From Stomorhina lunata (Eukaryota; Arthropoda; Insecta; Diptera; Rhiniidae): 64,000 nt of DNA. The stretch lies in assembly GCA_933228675.1 (NCBI GenBank), contig OW121743.1, positions 110,355,468 to 110,419,467 of the forward strand. The letters run 5' to 3'. Shown piece by piece: positions 27,201 through 32,939 of this stretch. The notes below the pieces were generated by a model. It was not told where the DNA came from and made no database searches. It was given only the letters and a program-made list of their open reading frames with translations. The translations under genes and the position numbers were made by a program. Position 1 is the first letter of the stretch, and every line of letters begins with the position of its first letter.

Positions 27201-30200
27201 GCTAGTTCATAATACTTTTGATAAGAAAGTAGTCTTGCAATTCTATAAGTATTATAAAGAAATTATAAAAAGCTTTTAAATACAATACAAGCTTTTAATG
27301 CATCCTTTAGTAAATTTCTGTGGCTTGGTGCTAAAAGGGCCAATGTCAAAAAAGTAGTTTTGAGAAAATTTGATTTAAATTTTTTATTTTCCATATAAAT
27401 ACATAGTAACATTGCCCAGAAAACCCCTTATAAATATATTCTGAGTTAAGTTAAATATTAGCTGATGGAGCCAAACCAAAGAGGATAAAGAAGGGAATCT
27501 AATGCAATGTTTAACTCAAAACAGAAAAAATTGACATTGGCCCTTTTAGCACCAAGCCACAGACTTAAAAAAAACTTCAAGAATCACATTAATTCAATAT
27601 TATTGCCAAATAAAATTAAGCTCAATTCAAAGCTAAAAGTCATCAGACAATAATTTCAAGCAAGCAAATATTTGATGCTCGTTATGAAAGGCTAAAAGAA
27701 ACATTAATTATTTTAACATCAATTAAACGAGCTTGCAATTATCAAAAACTTTAAATGAATTCGAATAAAACTTTAAATGAATTTGAAGTTAGCTAGAAGT
27801 TCTGCTTTGAAAATAGCTTTAATAATAACTTCAAAAGCTTTAGTAAGAATTTAATTGCTACAATATTGTTCCCATTTATAAAAGCTTTTTATAGAAATGA
27901 AACATTCATTATAACAACATCATTAAAACGAACTTGCATTTATCAAAAAGCTTTAAATAAATCCAAAGTCTGCTAGAAGATCTGCTACAAAAACTTCAAA
28001 AGCTTCAGTAATAATTTAATTGCTACAATATTTTTACCATTTATAAAAGTTTTATATTAAATTTTATTATTATAAATTCTTTAGAAAAGCTCAAATCTAA
28101 TTGAAAGTAATGTTAAGAAGTGTTGCCTATATTTTTCTTTTATTTTATTCTTTGAAAGCTTTTAAAGCTAAGTGTACATGATAAAAAAGAAAATTCTTTA
28201 AGAAAGCTTAATTCCCAATGAAAGTAATACCTTTAAAAGCTTTTTATTACTACATTTTATATCTATTAAAAACTTTCTATAACAGCTTTTTTGTAATTTT
28301 ACTTTAATATTTCGGTTATTGAAGTCAAATTCTAAAAAAGCTTTTATATATTAATGTAAATTCAAGTTATATATACTTTCTTATACATAATAGCTTTTAA
28401 TTTCTTAAATACTTATAAAAGCTCCAGCTATGATTAATTTGCTACAATATTGTTGCCATTTATAAAAACTTTTTTTTTTTAATTTTATTAAATTCTTTAG
28501 GAAATCTAATTAAAAGTAATGTTAAGTGCCTACAATTTTGCTTTATTGCATTATTTGAAAGCTTTTAAAGCTTATTGTAATGTAAACACAGAAAGTTAAA
28601 AAAGCTTAATAAAGAAAGCCTAAATCTGATTGAAAGAAATATGTATATGTATTAGCTTTTTATTACTATATTACAACTCTATTGCAAACTTACTATAAAA
28701 GCTTAAATATTAAAAAATCTTTTTAAGAAACTTTTTAATTTTAGGTCATAATTTTGGTTATAAGATAAAAGCTTTTGTTTTCTTAAATTCATAGAAAAGC
28801 TTTAAGTTTGCTGAATGTAATTAAAATCATGAATGTTATTAAAATCATTTAGCTGTAGAATTGCAAGAGAAGCTTTTTGAGATTAAAAGGCGGTGTTTTC
28901 CAATCTTAACTTAATTAAAGGGAAGATTCAAAAGAATTATAAGAAAACTTTTAATATTAATATAAAATAAATAATATTAAGGCTTTAAAAGGAGAGCTTT
29001 TTCTATTTTTTAAATTTACATGAAAATGGTTAAAGCTAGCTAGTTAAAAGCTTTTAAATATCAATAGCTTAATAAGTTACTTTAAGGCTTAATAAGCTTT
29101 TAGAGGAGAGCTTTTCAATTTTTTTATATATATGAAAAAGCTTAAAGCTAGTTAGCTAAAATACATAATTTTGCTTATAAAAAGTAATTTAAAGCCACGT
29201 TCTGATGAAAACTTGAAAGCTAAGCTTTATAAAACTTTGAAGATTTTAAAGCATAAAAATGGACTTAAAAAGCTTTAAACATTCAGTTTTTAACGATCAT
29301 AACAGCTTTTAACTTTTATAAAAAATAATTAGTATTTTTATTTTTTCATTTTTGAAGCATTAAAAATACTAATATTAACTTGAAAGTTTTTTAATAGTTT
29401 AATTTTAGAAGCATTAGTTACACTGATTTCGACTTTCATAGAAAAGCTTTTTAATAGTTTATTTATTTTTAGATGGAAGTCTTAGTTCCAATGTTTTCTA
29501 TGAAAGCTTTTAATAAGTTTTGAAACTACTAGTTTCATAAAATTTATATGAAGGCTTTCCGATTAAAGCAAGGGTGTGATTTAAAAAATACGCTTCGACA
29601 AACTTTAACTCGTGCAAAAAAAAGTTTCTATTAGAAAGCCTTTTCAAAGTTTTGCTGTTAAGAAAGGGGCACGGTTTCCATGTTTTTGTATGAAAGCTTT
29701 TTTAAGTATATTTAAGATAAATAGGTATAACTTTAAAATTTAAGCTATACGATTAATTTTAAATACGTAGTGCTTTAAAAGAACCAAAAGTTGTTAGTAA
29801 ATATGAAAAAAGTTTCTTTAATATTACTAAATTTCCTAAGATATTGTAATTTCGCTATTATTTACTCTTTAGTATTGAGCATAGTTTATGTTCTTTTCTA
29901 TAAAAGCTTTTTAAGAATATTTGGGAGAAATAAAACTTATTTTATGAAATGTATTATATGTAAAAGCTTTCTAATTTTAGCTTTGAATAGAACGAACAAT
30001 TGCTAGTAAATATGAAGAAAATTCTTCAATAGAACGAAAAGTTGTTAGTAAATATGAAAAAAATTCTTCAATATTACTAATTTTCTAAAAATGTTGTAAT
30101 AATACTTTTAAGTACTTTTTAGTATTGAGAATAGTTTTTCCATAAAAGCTTTTAAAGGTATATTTGGGAGAAATAATGAAAATGTTATGGGGAAGCTTTC

Positions 30201-30445
30201 TGATTTTTACACGATGAATATATGAATACATAGTGCTTCAAAAGAACGAAAAATTGGTAGTAAATATGAAGAAAATTCTTCAATATAACTAATATTATAA
30301 AAATACTATTTTTTTAGCTTCTGATTAAAAATTTTTATAACATTAATCAAAAATTGAACTTACAAAATATTTTTTATAATATTTTATTAAAACTTACCTT
30401 AACGGGTTCATCGTTTTCGAAACCTCCATTTGTAAAACCAGTCAT
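3091..30445 (-). CDS. UNC93-like MFS membrane protein, six coding exons
   Basis: Joining 30445-30398, 6201-6067, 5975-5779, 5712-5504, 4187-3331 and 3258-3091 gives 1614 bases: 537 residues and a TAA stop. All introns are GT-AG and all junction phases agree (0, 0, 2, 1, 0). About twelve hydrophobic segments are visible, near residues 45-61, 78-99, 105-123, 128-147, 168-196, 248-267, 306-325, 336-360, 368-386, 395-413, 439-456 and 458-477. Family motifs include GAAPMWASKATYLT (141-154) and GVGDAVWQTQ (405-414). A Gly-rich loop (201-208) precedes a potential N-glycosylation site at N211 and cysteines 222 and 227. The C-terminus has a Lys/Glu/Ala helix-like stretch (483-512) and an acidic tail. 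C. elegans UNC-93 works with a two-pore K+ channel, and fly relatives are described as UNC93-like transporters; the substrate here is unknown. Length and layout match a complete protein. It is the counterpart of Drosophila CG4928 as far as I recall; no database check was possible. Confidence 0.95.
3331..4187 (-). CDS. UNC93-like, coding exon 5 (largest)
   Basis: Encodes residues 198-482 and completes V197 from the split codon G|TG. The acceptor is CCATTACAG at 4188-4189. The reading frame is also open upstream of the acceptor, giving an apparent start at 4233 that is intronic. The exon contains the Gly-rich loop, the NST glycosylation site, the two loop cysteines, a basic cytoplasmic loop (PLKRYGEKRKG) and helices 6-12. 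The donor GTAATA at 3330 is slightly non-consensus, but the splice is required by the frame. Confidence 0.95.
4188..5503 (-). other. Intron 4 of the UNC93-like gene, rich in AAGCTT words
   Basis: The intron is bounded by GTAAGT (5503) and CAG (4188). It contains many AAAAGCTTTT-like palindromic words and an internal diverged duplication: about 4240-4560 and 4620-4960 share GCTTTTTTTATAAGATA, TCAAAGCTTA-like words and similar order. No other gene is seen. Confidence 0.75.
5504..5712 (-). CDS. UNC93-like, coding exon 4
   Basis: Encodes residues 128-196, with one base completing codon 127 and one base opening codon 197. The acceptor is GGTTTCAG at 5713-5714; the donor GTAAGT starts at 5503. It holds the most diagnostic family segment: VPAGILVGLGAAPMW followed by the conserved TYLTQVG, then the long hydrophobic stretch at 168-196. 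The following intron is 1316 bases. Confidence 0.95.
5779..5975 (-). CDS. UNC93-like, coding exon 3
   Basis: Encodes residues 62-126 plus two bases of codon 127, which becomes AAA (Lys) after splicing. The acceptor is TATTTTAG at 5976-5977; the donor GTAAGT starts at 5778. It contains the extracellular link after helix 1 (QSSINAEDGLG), helix 2 and helix 3. The ALVVSCIFLPTLIIRKL stretch is typical of the UNC93 N-terminal half. The next intron is only 66 bases. Confidence 0.95.
6067..6201 (-). CDS. UNC93-like, coding exon 2
   Basis: Encodes residues 17-61 in 45 whole codons. The acceptor is TTTTAG at 6202-6203 and the donor GTAAGT starts at 6066. It carries the rest of the charged N-terminal segment, including NPGEKWRILKNIS, and the first hydrophobic helix, IISFAFMVQFTAFQ. 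Both junctions are phase 0. The intron to exon 3 is 91 bases. Confidence 0.95.
6640..7335. repeat. Tandem repeat, four copies of ~157-189 bp
   Basis: The marker AAACTAGAGAGTT recurs at 6688, 6877 (diverged), 7034 and 7222. Each is followed by a shared AATAGGGAC-type motif, then ATTTAATTTTGAAAT and TGCAATTTATGAGATATTGAA. Spacings are 189, 157 and 188 bases. Copies differ by many point changes, so the array is old. Confidence 0.85.
7336..8154. other. Unassigned AT-rich intronic sequence
   Basis: No gene, long repeat or inverted repeat was recognised. It has ordinary intronic composition with scattered A runs, merging into array A2. Confidence 0.5.
8155..9222. repeat. Minisatellite array A2, 31 bp unit with AACG linker
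   Basis: A regular array whose unit is CTATAG, AAAAATTTTTTTAACG, AAAAATTTT. The most uniform part is about 8560-9200. The reverse complement of this unit, rotated, is the main unit of array A11 (61.7-62.9 kb). Central palindrome TTTTCTATAGAAAA. Confidence 0.97.
9223..9590. other. Unique segment next to array A2
   Basis: More complex sequence than its surroundings. The part TTTTTGTGGCTGTGAGG followed by AAATCTAAATTTC and CAATCCTATGAG resembles 14268-14318 (TTTTGTGGCTGTAGGAGG, AAATCTGAATTTC, CAGTCCTATGGG), which likewise lies just after an array. Possibly a shared flank of a mobile unit; not coding. Confidence 0.5.
9590..10400. repeat. Tandem repeat, ~155 bp unit with ATGCATAAATATGCAA
   Basis: The marker ATGCATAAATATGCAA or a close variant occurs at about 9671, 9825, 9981, 10129, 10195 and 10351, spaced 154, 156, 148, 66 and 156. 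Units share TTCAAAAATTCAATAAAAAG, TAACTTCTATTACAAAATA and a CTTTTATTCTCAAAATT segment. The 66-base step is a partial copy. A lone variant appears at 10693. Confidence 0.9.
10401..12374. other. Unassigned intronic sequence
   Basis: No gene seen. About 11220-11400 and 11610-11790 are less AT-rich and may be old mobile-element remnants. TTTTTATACCCTTCA at 12310-12324 resembles the ends of dispersed fly repeats. No open frame of note on either strand. Confidence 0.45.
12375..13245. repeat. Minisatellite array A3, 31 bp unit with GATCAAC and CTCTTCCTT
   Basis: The unit is CGATCAAC, TTTTCTATAGAAAA, CTCTTCCTT. It is the most G/C-containing version of the family. The array is split by a MITE at 12731-12979: the left part is 12375-12730 and the right part 12980-13245. 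Removing the insertion restores one in-phase unit. Confidence 0.95.
12731..12979. mobile_element. 249 bp MITE inserted in array A3, TA target duplication
   Basis: The terminal inverted repeats are 49 bases with two mismatches. They begin TCGCACTTGTTCAACAAGAG on the left; the right end reads back TCGCACTTGATCAACAAGAG. TA flanks both ends (12729-12730 and 12980-12981). Deleting the element and one TA rebuilds CTATATAAAACTC, also present in another unit at about 12570. TA duplication points to a Tc1/mariner-type transposase acting in trans. There is no coding capacity. Confidence 0.93.
13246..13664. other. Unique segment between arrays A3 and A4
   Basis: Relatively GC-richer sequence with a direct repeat GCACAATCGATGCA at about 13328 and 13401. 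No open frame of interest. It may be part of a repeat-carrying mobile unit together with the neighbouring arrays. Confidence 0.5.
13665..14065. repeat. Minisatellite array A4, ~30 bp unit with CATA linker
   Basis: About 13 units of ATAGAAAAATTTTTCATA plus AAAAAAATTTT, with the same orientation as array A6 but CATA or GATA as linker. The open frames at 13864-14067 and 13922-14203 translate the repeat (KKIFYRKIF-like) and are not genes. Confidence 0.93.
14066..16270. other. Unassigned intronic sequence
   Basis: No gene seen. 14268-14318 resembles 9378-9440. A Gln/Ala-type triplet-rich patch (GTTGCTGCTGCTACTGCTAC) lies at 15119-15138. 15620-15760 is a chain of A runs separated by AACAAC. Several short open frames lack recognisable features. 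Confidence 0.45.
16271..16594. mobile_element. MITE-like foldback element, ~324 bp
   Basis: The outer arms at 16277-16305 and 16559-16587 are inverted repeats of 29 bases with two mismatches; the left arm includes ATTCGATATCGATCGAA. A second inverted block inside (AGTATACTTTAAGGAT near 16335; ATCCTTAAAGTATGC near 16515) extends the fold. No target duplication could be defined and there is no coding capacity. Confidence 0.75.
16640..18350. repeat. Minisatellite array A5, 28 bp unit
   Basis: The unit is GGTTATAAAAATTTTATAA followed by AAAATTTTC. Variants have TATAGAAAATTTTCG. About 55-60 units with frequent single-base indels; most homogeneous at 17270-17350. The core is TTTTATAGAAAA, related to but shorter than the CTATAG core of the other arrays. 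Confidence 0.95.
18541..18682. repeat. Dispersed repeat, copy 1 (second copy at 52.6 kb)
   Basis: Aligns by eye with 52605-52732. Shared landmarks in the same order are CCCAATTCTA, TGAAAATCACG (TGATAACCACG in the other copy), GAGACATAATAAATA, GAATTATATCGT, AAAATATCAAAATAAA and a final CTTT. The order and spacing are conserved while about a quarter of bases differ. Family unknown. Confidence 0.7.
18780..19200. repeat. Degenerate A/T minisatellite
   Basis: Irregular repeats of AAATTTTTTAACGAAAATTTTT, GATTTAAAATTTTTTAACG and similar words. Probably a decayed piece of the 30 bp family. It is separated from A5 by the repeat copy at 18541-18682 and a short unique stretch. Confidence 0.7.
19234..19346. 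mobile_element. Small foldback element, ~113 bp
   Basis: Outer arms TTATATAACTAAA (19234) and TTTAGTTATATAA (end 19346) are inverted. Inner arms TTACATGTATTTTGTT and AACAAAACACATGTAA are inverted with one mismatch. This makes one interrupted hairpin. No coding capacity. Confidence 0.65.
19347..20994. other. Unassigned intronic sequence with short duplications
   Basis: 19370-19415 and 19425-19475 are a near-identical direct duplication (AAAATTTCAGAATTTTTCTT). 20010-20260 is GC-richer than its surroundings and contains the 28 bp duplication listed separately. The 84-codon open frame at 20599-20853 is Phe-rich and has no recognisable domain. Confidence 0.5.
20149..20204. repeat. Perfect 28 bp tandem duplication
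   Basis: ACGTCCGTCTGTCTTTCC followed by GTCCATCTAT occurs twice back to back without a mismatch (20149-20176 and 20177-20204), so it is recent. Confidence 0.97.
20995..21475. repeat. Dispersed fly repeat with TTATATGGGAGCTATG motif
   Basis: Contains ACTTATATGAGAGCTAGGG then TCAAATCTGGACCGAT at about 21124, and a second unit TTTATATGGGAGCTATGG then TCAAATGTGGACCGAT at about 21297. It starts near GTGGCCCTACCATACGATAC. This motif is a familiar multi-copy sequence in muscoid fly genomes, from memory only. The two internal units suggest a tandem structure of about 174 bases. Confidence 0.7.
21476..22729. other. Unassigned intronic sequence
   Basis: No gene seen. A diverged relative of the 22.7-24.1 kb unit begins near 21604 (TTGGGCTTAATTTTCAAAGT), so the array may once have extended further left. 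The minus-strand open frame 22442-22663 has no recognisable features. Confidence 0.5.
22730..24150. repeat. Tandem repeat, six copies of ~174-258 bp
   Basis: The marker GGGCTTTGTTTTTAAAACC, followed by CCACGACAGTTTACATC, recurs at 22898, 23151, 23386, 23644, 23818 and 24019. Each copy continues with CTACTTTCATTTTC, AAATAAAAACAGCAACATT, a TGTTGTAGCCCTGTGTTACT segment and TTGAAAAATTTTCATAAC. Two units are shortened. The minus-strand open frame at 23602-23895 is derived from it. Confidence 0.92.
24151..25316. other. Unassigned intronic sequence
   Basis: Very AT-rich with scattered short A runs. No repeat block, inverted repeat or coding signal was recognised. Confidence 0.45.
25317..25553. mobile_element. 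MITE copy 1, 237 bp, TCTGTGGCTTGGTGC ends
   Basis: The left end TCTGTGGCTTGGTGCTAAAA continues GGGCCAATGTCA. The right end is its inverse with three mismatches in about 32 bases. The interior matches copy 2 (27317): TTTTATTTTCCATATAAAT, CTTATAAAT, GAGTTAAGTTA and TCTAATGCAATG occur in the same order. No clear target duplication. Confidence 0.92.
25554..26848. other. Unassigned intronic sequence
   Basis: No gene seen. The minus-strand open frame at 25559-25747 has no recognisable domain. CCCCCTAATTCATAAACGAT at 25725-25744 and TTTATGAATTAGGGGATTA at about 25824 are inverted relative to each other, suggesting another decayed foldback of about 120 bases. Confidence 0.5.
26849..26924. repeat. 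Dispersed repeat fragment (second copy at 31919)
   Basis: CATACATTAATTTGCCATAT then GGTCGTTCTGAAAAGTCCC matches 31919-31992 (CATACATTGATTTTCCATAT, GGTCTTTTCGATAAGTCCC). Both end in CCGCTTTTA and TTCTGG. A diverged pair of a short mobile sequence. Confidence 0.8.
26925..27316. other. Unassigned intronic sequence
   Basis: Includes a short GT-rich patch near 26985-27015 and the beginning of the AAAAGCTTTT-rich zone. No gene seen. Confidence 0.45.
27317..27563. mobile_element. MITE copy 2, 247 bp, perfect inverted ends
   Basis: The first 33 bases (TCTGTGGCTTGGTGCTAAAA, then GGGCCAATGTCAA) are the exact reverse complement of the last 33. Copy 1 lies 2000 bases to the left in the same orientation. 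This copy has kept its ends better than copy 1. No open reading frame, so non-autonomous; superfamily not assignable. Confidence 0.95.
27564..29689. other. Intronic zone saturated with AAAAGCTTTT-like words
   Basis: Dozens of AAAGCTTT, AAAAGCTTA and GAAAGCTTTT words occur, often every 30-60 bases on both strands. Diverged internal duplications are visible: 27840-27870 and 28010-28040 share TTTAATTGCTACAATATT; 28980-29040 and 29080-29140 share GGAGAGCTTTTT with AAAGCTAG. No coding signal. Confidence 0.6.
29690..30310. repeat. Tandem repeat, ~3 copies with GTTGTTAGTAAATATGAA
   Basis: Copies near 29770, 30030 and 30230 share AAAGAACGAAAAGTTG, TTAGTAAATATGAAGAAAA, TTCTTCAATATTACTAATTT and a TATTTGGGAGAAATAA segment. 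The last unit ends about 90 bases before coding exon 1. The open frame 29791-30006 is a by-product of this repeat. Confidence 0.82.
30398..30445 (-). CDS. UNC93-like, coding exon 1
   Basis: Encodes residues 1-16 (MTGFTNGGFENDEPVK), a polar cytoplasmic start. The ATG at 30445-30443 follows AAATAAA, a good insect start context, and is the first ATG after the upstream acceptor. The exon ends GTTAAG before a consensus GTAAGT donor at 30397. The phase 0 junction joins K16 to P17 of the next exon, 24.2 kb away. Exons this short before a long first coding intron are common in fly genes. Confidence 0.88.
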
Positions 30446-30502
30446 TTTATTTGTGTTTTTTGTATAATTATTTGGTTTTATTTACAATAAATTGCTATTA
30501 TT
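30446..30502 (-). other. 5'UTR part of the first coding exon, with upstream splice acceptor
   Basis: On the minus strand a long pyrimidine-rich run ends in TTTCATTTCAG (AG at 30504-30503), 58 bases before the ATG. This is a strong acceptor. It implies that the transcript begins in one or more non-coding exons at higher coordinates. I looked for matching GTAAGT donors to the right and found no convincing candidate. Confidence 0.7.
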
Positions 30503-30504
30503 CT

Positions 30505-31850
30505 GAAATGAAAAGAAGGAAAAGAACAAAATTTTAATTAACCCCAAAAAAATTAAAAACAATAATTATTACAAAGAAATATTAATAAAAAAAAAAATTA
30601 TTTAAAAAGTAACAATGAGTGATCACCAATAATATTTGTGAAAAATTTCAATAAAATTTAAAATTTTCCTTACAAATTACACACACGAAATAATTGAAAA
30701 CGTCAAAAAAATTTTTGATTGATATTATTTTCATTTCCCTACTACGATGTTTTTTTTTTGTTAGATTCTTTTCGTAATATTTTGCTAATCAACAAAAAAC
30801 CTAATTGCCGGTTCTTTTTGTAATTATTATTATGAATCTAAAAAATTTTCATTAAAAAAAATATAATGTTTAAAATAAATTGCATGATATGTACTCATAT
30901 ATGCTTGTTAGCAAATTTTGAAATTCTATTTTAGACAAAATCATAAAGCAAAAAATTATTCAACCAAAAAGCCGTTGACTTGTTAATAATATTTCTGATA
31001 TTTATTATAAGTCAAGTTCATGTTCAAAAGTGTTTATTTATATTTTCAGTTTTTCCATATTTTACTGACATTTTTTTGAACGTTTTCAGTAATTTTTTGT
31101 TTATTAATTTATATAATTATACGCAAAATAAAAGCTTTTTATTTTTATCGAAATACTATATCTAATAAAAATTACTGTTGACAAAAAATTAAATAATATT
31201 GTGAAAATGTTGTAATATTCTTGATCAAATCAAAGTTTTATGTTTAATAAACAATTTAGGTAATTTGACAAATTTTAGAATTTTACAAGCGTTGCCGCTT
31301 AATATGTAATTTTACTTCTCAAATTTCATTTAATTTATATAATTCGTATTTAGTTTATAGCAAAAAAGCTTTTTATATTATTCCCAAGCTCTTGTTACTT
31401 TCTTTTGTCTAATGATTAGACTCTAATCTATGTAATATTTTGGTGAACGATTTCTATTAATTTAAGAATTAATTTCAATCATAAATAACCACCATTTCAA
31501 AATTTTTCAAATTTACTAAAGCGTAACATTAAATTAATAAATAATTCTATAAGTTCAAAGAAATCGATATTTATATTACAGAGTCAAAAATTAATAATAT
31601 ACACTTTTATTAAACATTTTTAAAATAATTGTTCTGTTTAACCCTTGAAGACCATTGTTGCCTAAAGGCAACATTACTTCAACACTTTTATAATTTCCGT
31701 TATTTTAAGTTTTTTAAATATTAGAAGTTTTTTTCTTCGAAAGATAATAGTCATTCCTACTAAAAAAGCTTTTTAATAGTTTTTAGTATAAACCGAGTTT
31801 ATGAAGCACAAATGCGACATGCTCGTTATAGAGCTAATTATAGAGCCAAT
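30505..31850. other. Unassigned sequence upstream of the UNC93-like first coding exon
   Basis: If the splice acceptor at 30503 is used, this is part of a 5'UTR intron on the minus strand. AT-rich, with no gene or clear repeat. TGTTGCCTAAAGGCAACAT at 31648-31666 is a short near-palindrome. Confidence 0.45.
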
Positions 31851-31918
31851 AGTCTCTGGTGAGAATCGAACACACAACCTGACCCCAAAGACTTTATAAT
31901 GTAAAGATGCTAAACTTG
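31851..31918 (-). pseudogene. tRNA-like or SINE-head remnant
   Basis: The minus strand contains GTGTGTTCGATTCTCAC, which resembles a tRNA T-arm with pol III B-box (GTTCGATTC). It is preceded by CTTTACATTATAAAG, an anticodon-arm-like hairpin. D-arm and acceptor stems are not convincing, so this is not a working tRNA. The adjoining 31919-31992 is a dispersed repeat, as expected for a tRNA-derived SINE, but this is tentative. Confidence 0.35.
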
Positions 31919-31992
31919 CATACATTGATTTTCCATATGGTCTTTTCGATAAGTCCCATACAGTCCCATACCGCTTTTATGTAAAAGTTCTG
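31919..31992. repeat. Dispersed repeat fragment (pair of 26849)
   Basis: Same sequence family and orientation as 26849-26924: CATACATTGATTTTCCATAT, GGTC, AAGTCCCATA, CCGCTTTTA. It is directly next to the tRNA-like remnant. Confidence 0.8.
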
Positions 31993-32939
31993 GGTTAAAG
32001 AAAATTTTTCATAATCAATTTCATTATAGTTTCAATCAAAGTTTTAATTGTAAAACGTGCAATTTTAATTAATTCAATCATTCTAACAATATTATATATA
32101 TTTTAATTCTCTTTTATTTAAAAATAACTCTAAGTTATTTTATAAAATCCCATTAAAACGTATTAAAATAATTATTTGCAATTAAAGAAGTCATTGAAAA
32201 AAATTAAGTTTTTTTTTTTAGCAAAAAACTTAATTATAGTTTTGAATAATATTTGAATGAAAAAGTCCCTTTTTTCATAAGTTAATGAGAATATTGTTAA
32301 CATTATGCCTCAGCTGGATCAGTTTTAGATAAATAGAGACATTAATATTATATAAATAGATTTAATTTTTCAAAATATGTAATTGAACTTTAAAAGTGAA
32401 AAATTAAAAGCTTTTAAAAATTGTGTTAATTTAATGTAATTTTTTTATATACATACAAAGATTTTATATTTTAAGGAATGGTGTGTGTGTTACTTGTATT
32501 GTTTAAGGCAAAAAAGCTCTTTGAAAGCTTTTCCAGGACACCTTACTTATGAAAGCTTAAAGCTTGCTGGCTAATTATTTTAATTGTTATGGACTTAATA
32601 AAAAGCTCTAAGCTTTTCTATAGTATGTAAGATTATTTTTTCTTATACCAAGTGAACATTTACTTAAGAAAGCTTAAAGCTTTCTGTTCCTTTTTTCATT
32701 GCCTTTAATATTTAAGATTCTTTATTCTTGTAGCAAAATTAAGTTTCAAAAGCTTGACACTCTTATCATTAAAGTTTTTAATGAAGAGCTTTTTTAATTT
32801 TTCAAAATTACTAAAGATTAAAATTAAGAAATCCCTGCTACAAAAATACAAAAATTCCATAAAAGCTTAGAAAAGCTTTTTTCTTATTCTTTCCAATGTA
32901 TGCTATAAAAGATTCATGAGACAGAATTTTCAATGCTTC
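31993..32939. other. Unassigned AT-rich sequence with AAGCTT words
   Basis: No gene seen. 32400-32900 again has frequent AAAAGCTTTT-like words, as in intron 4 and at 27.5-29.7 kb. Confidence 0.45.

Larger units (their letters stand above)
6202..30397 (-). other. Giant first coding intron (24.2 kb) of the UNC93-like gene
   Basis: Runs from donor GTAAGT at 30397 to acceptor TTTTAG at 6202. It holds arrays A2-A5, several MITE-like elements and five medium-length tandem repeat blocks, listed separately. No nested gene was recognised on either strand. The span is inferred from the in-frame phase 0 joining of exons 1 and 2 and the sequence continuity VK|PKAGFEPD. Confidence 0.85.
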
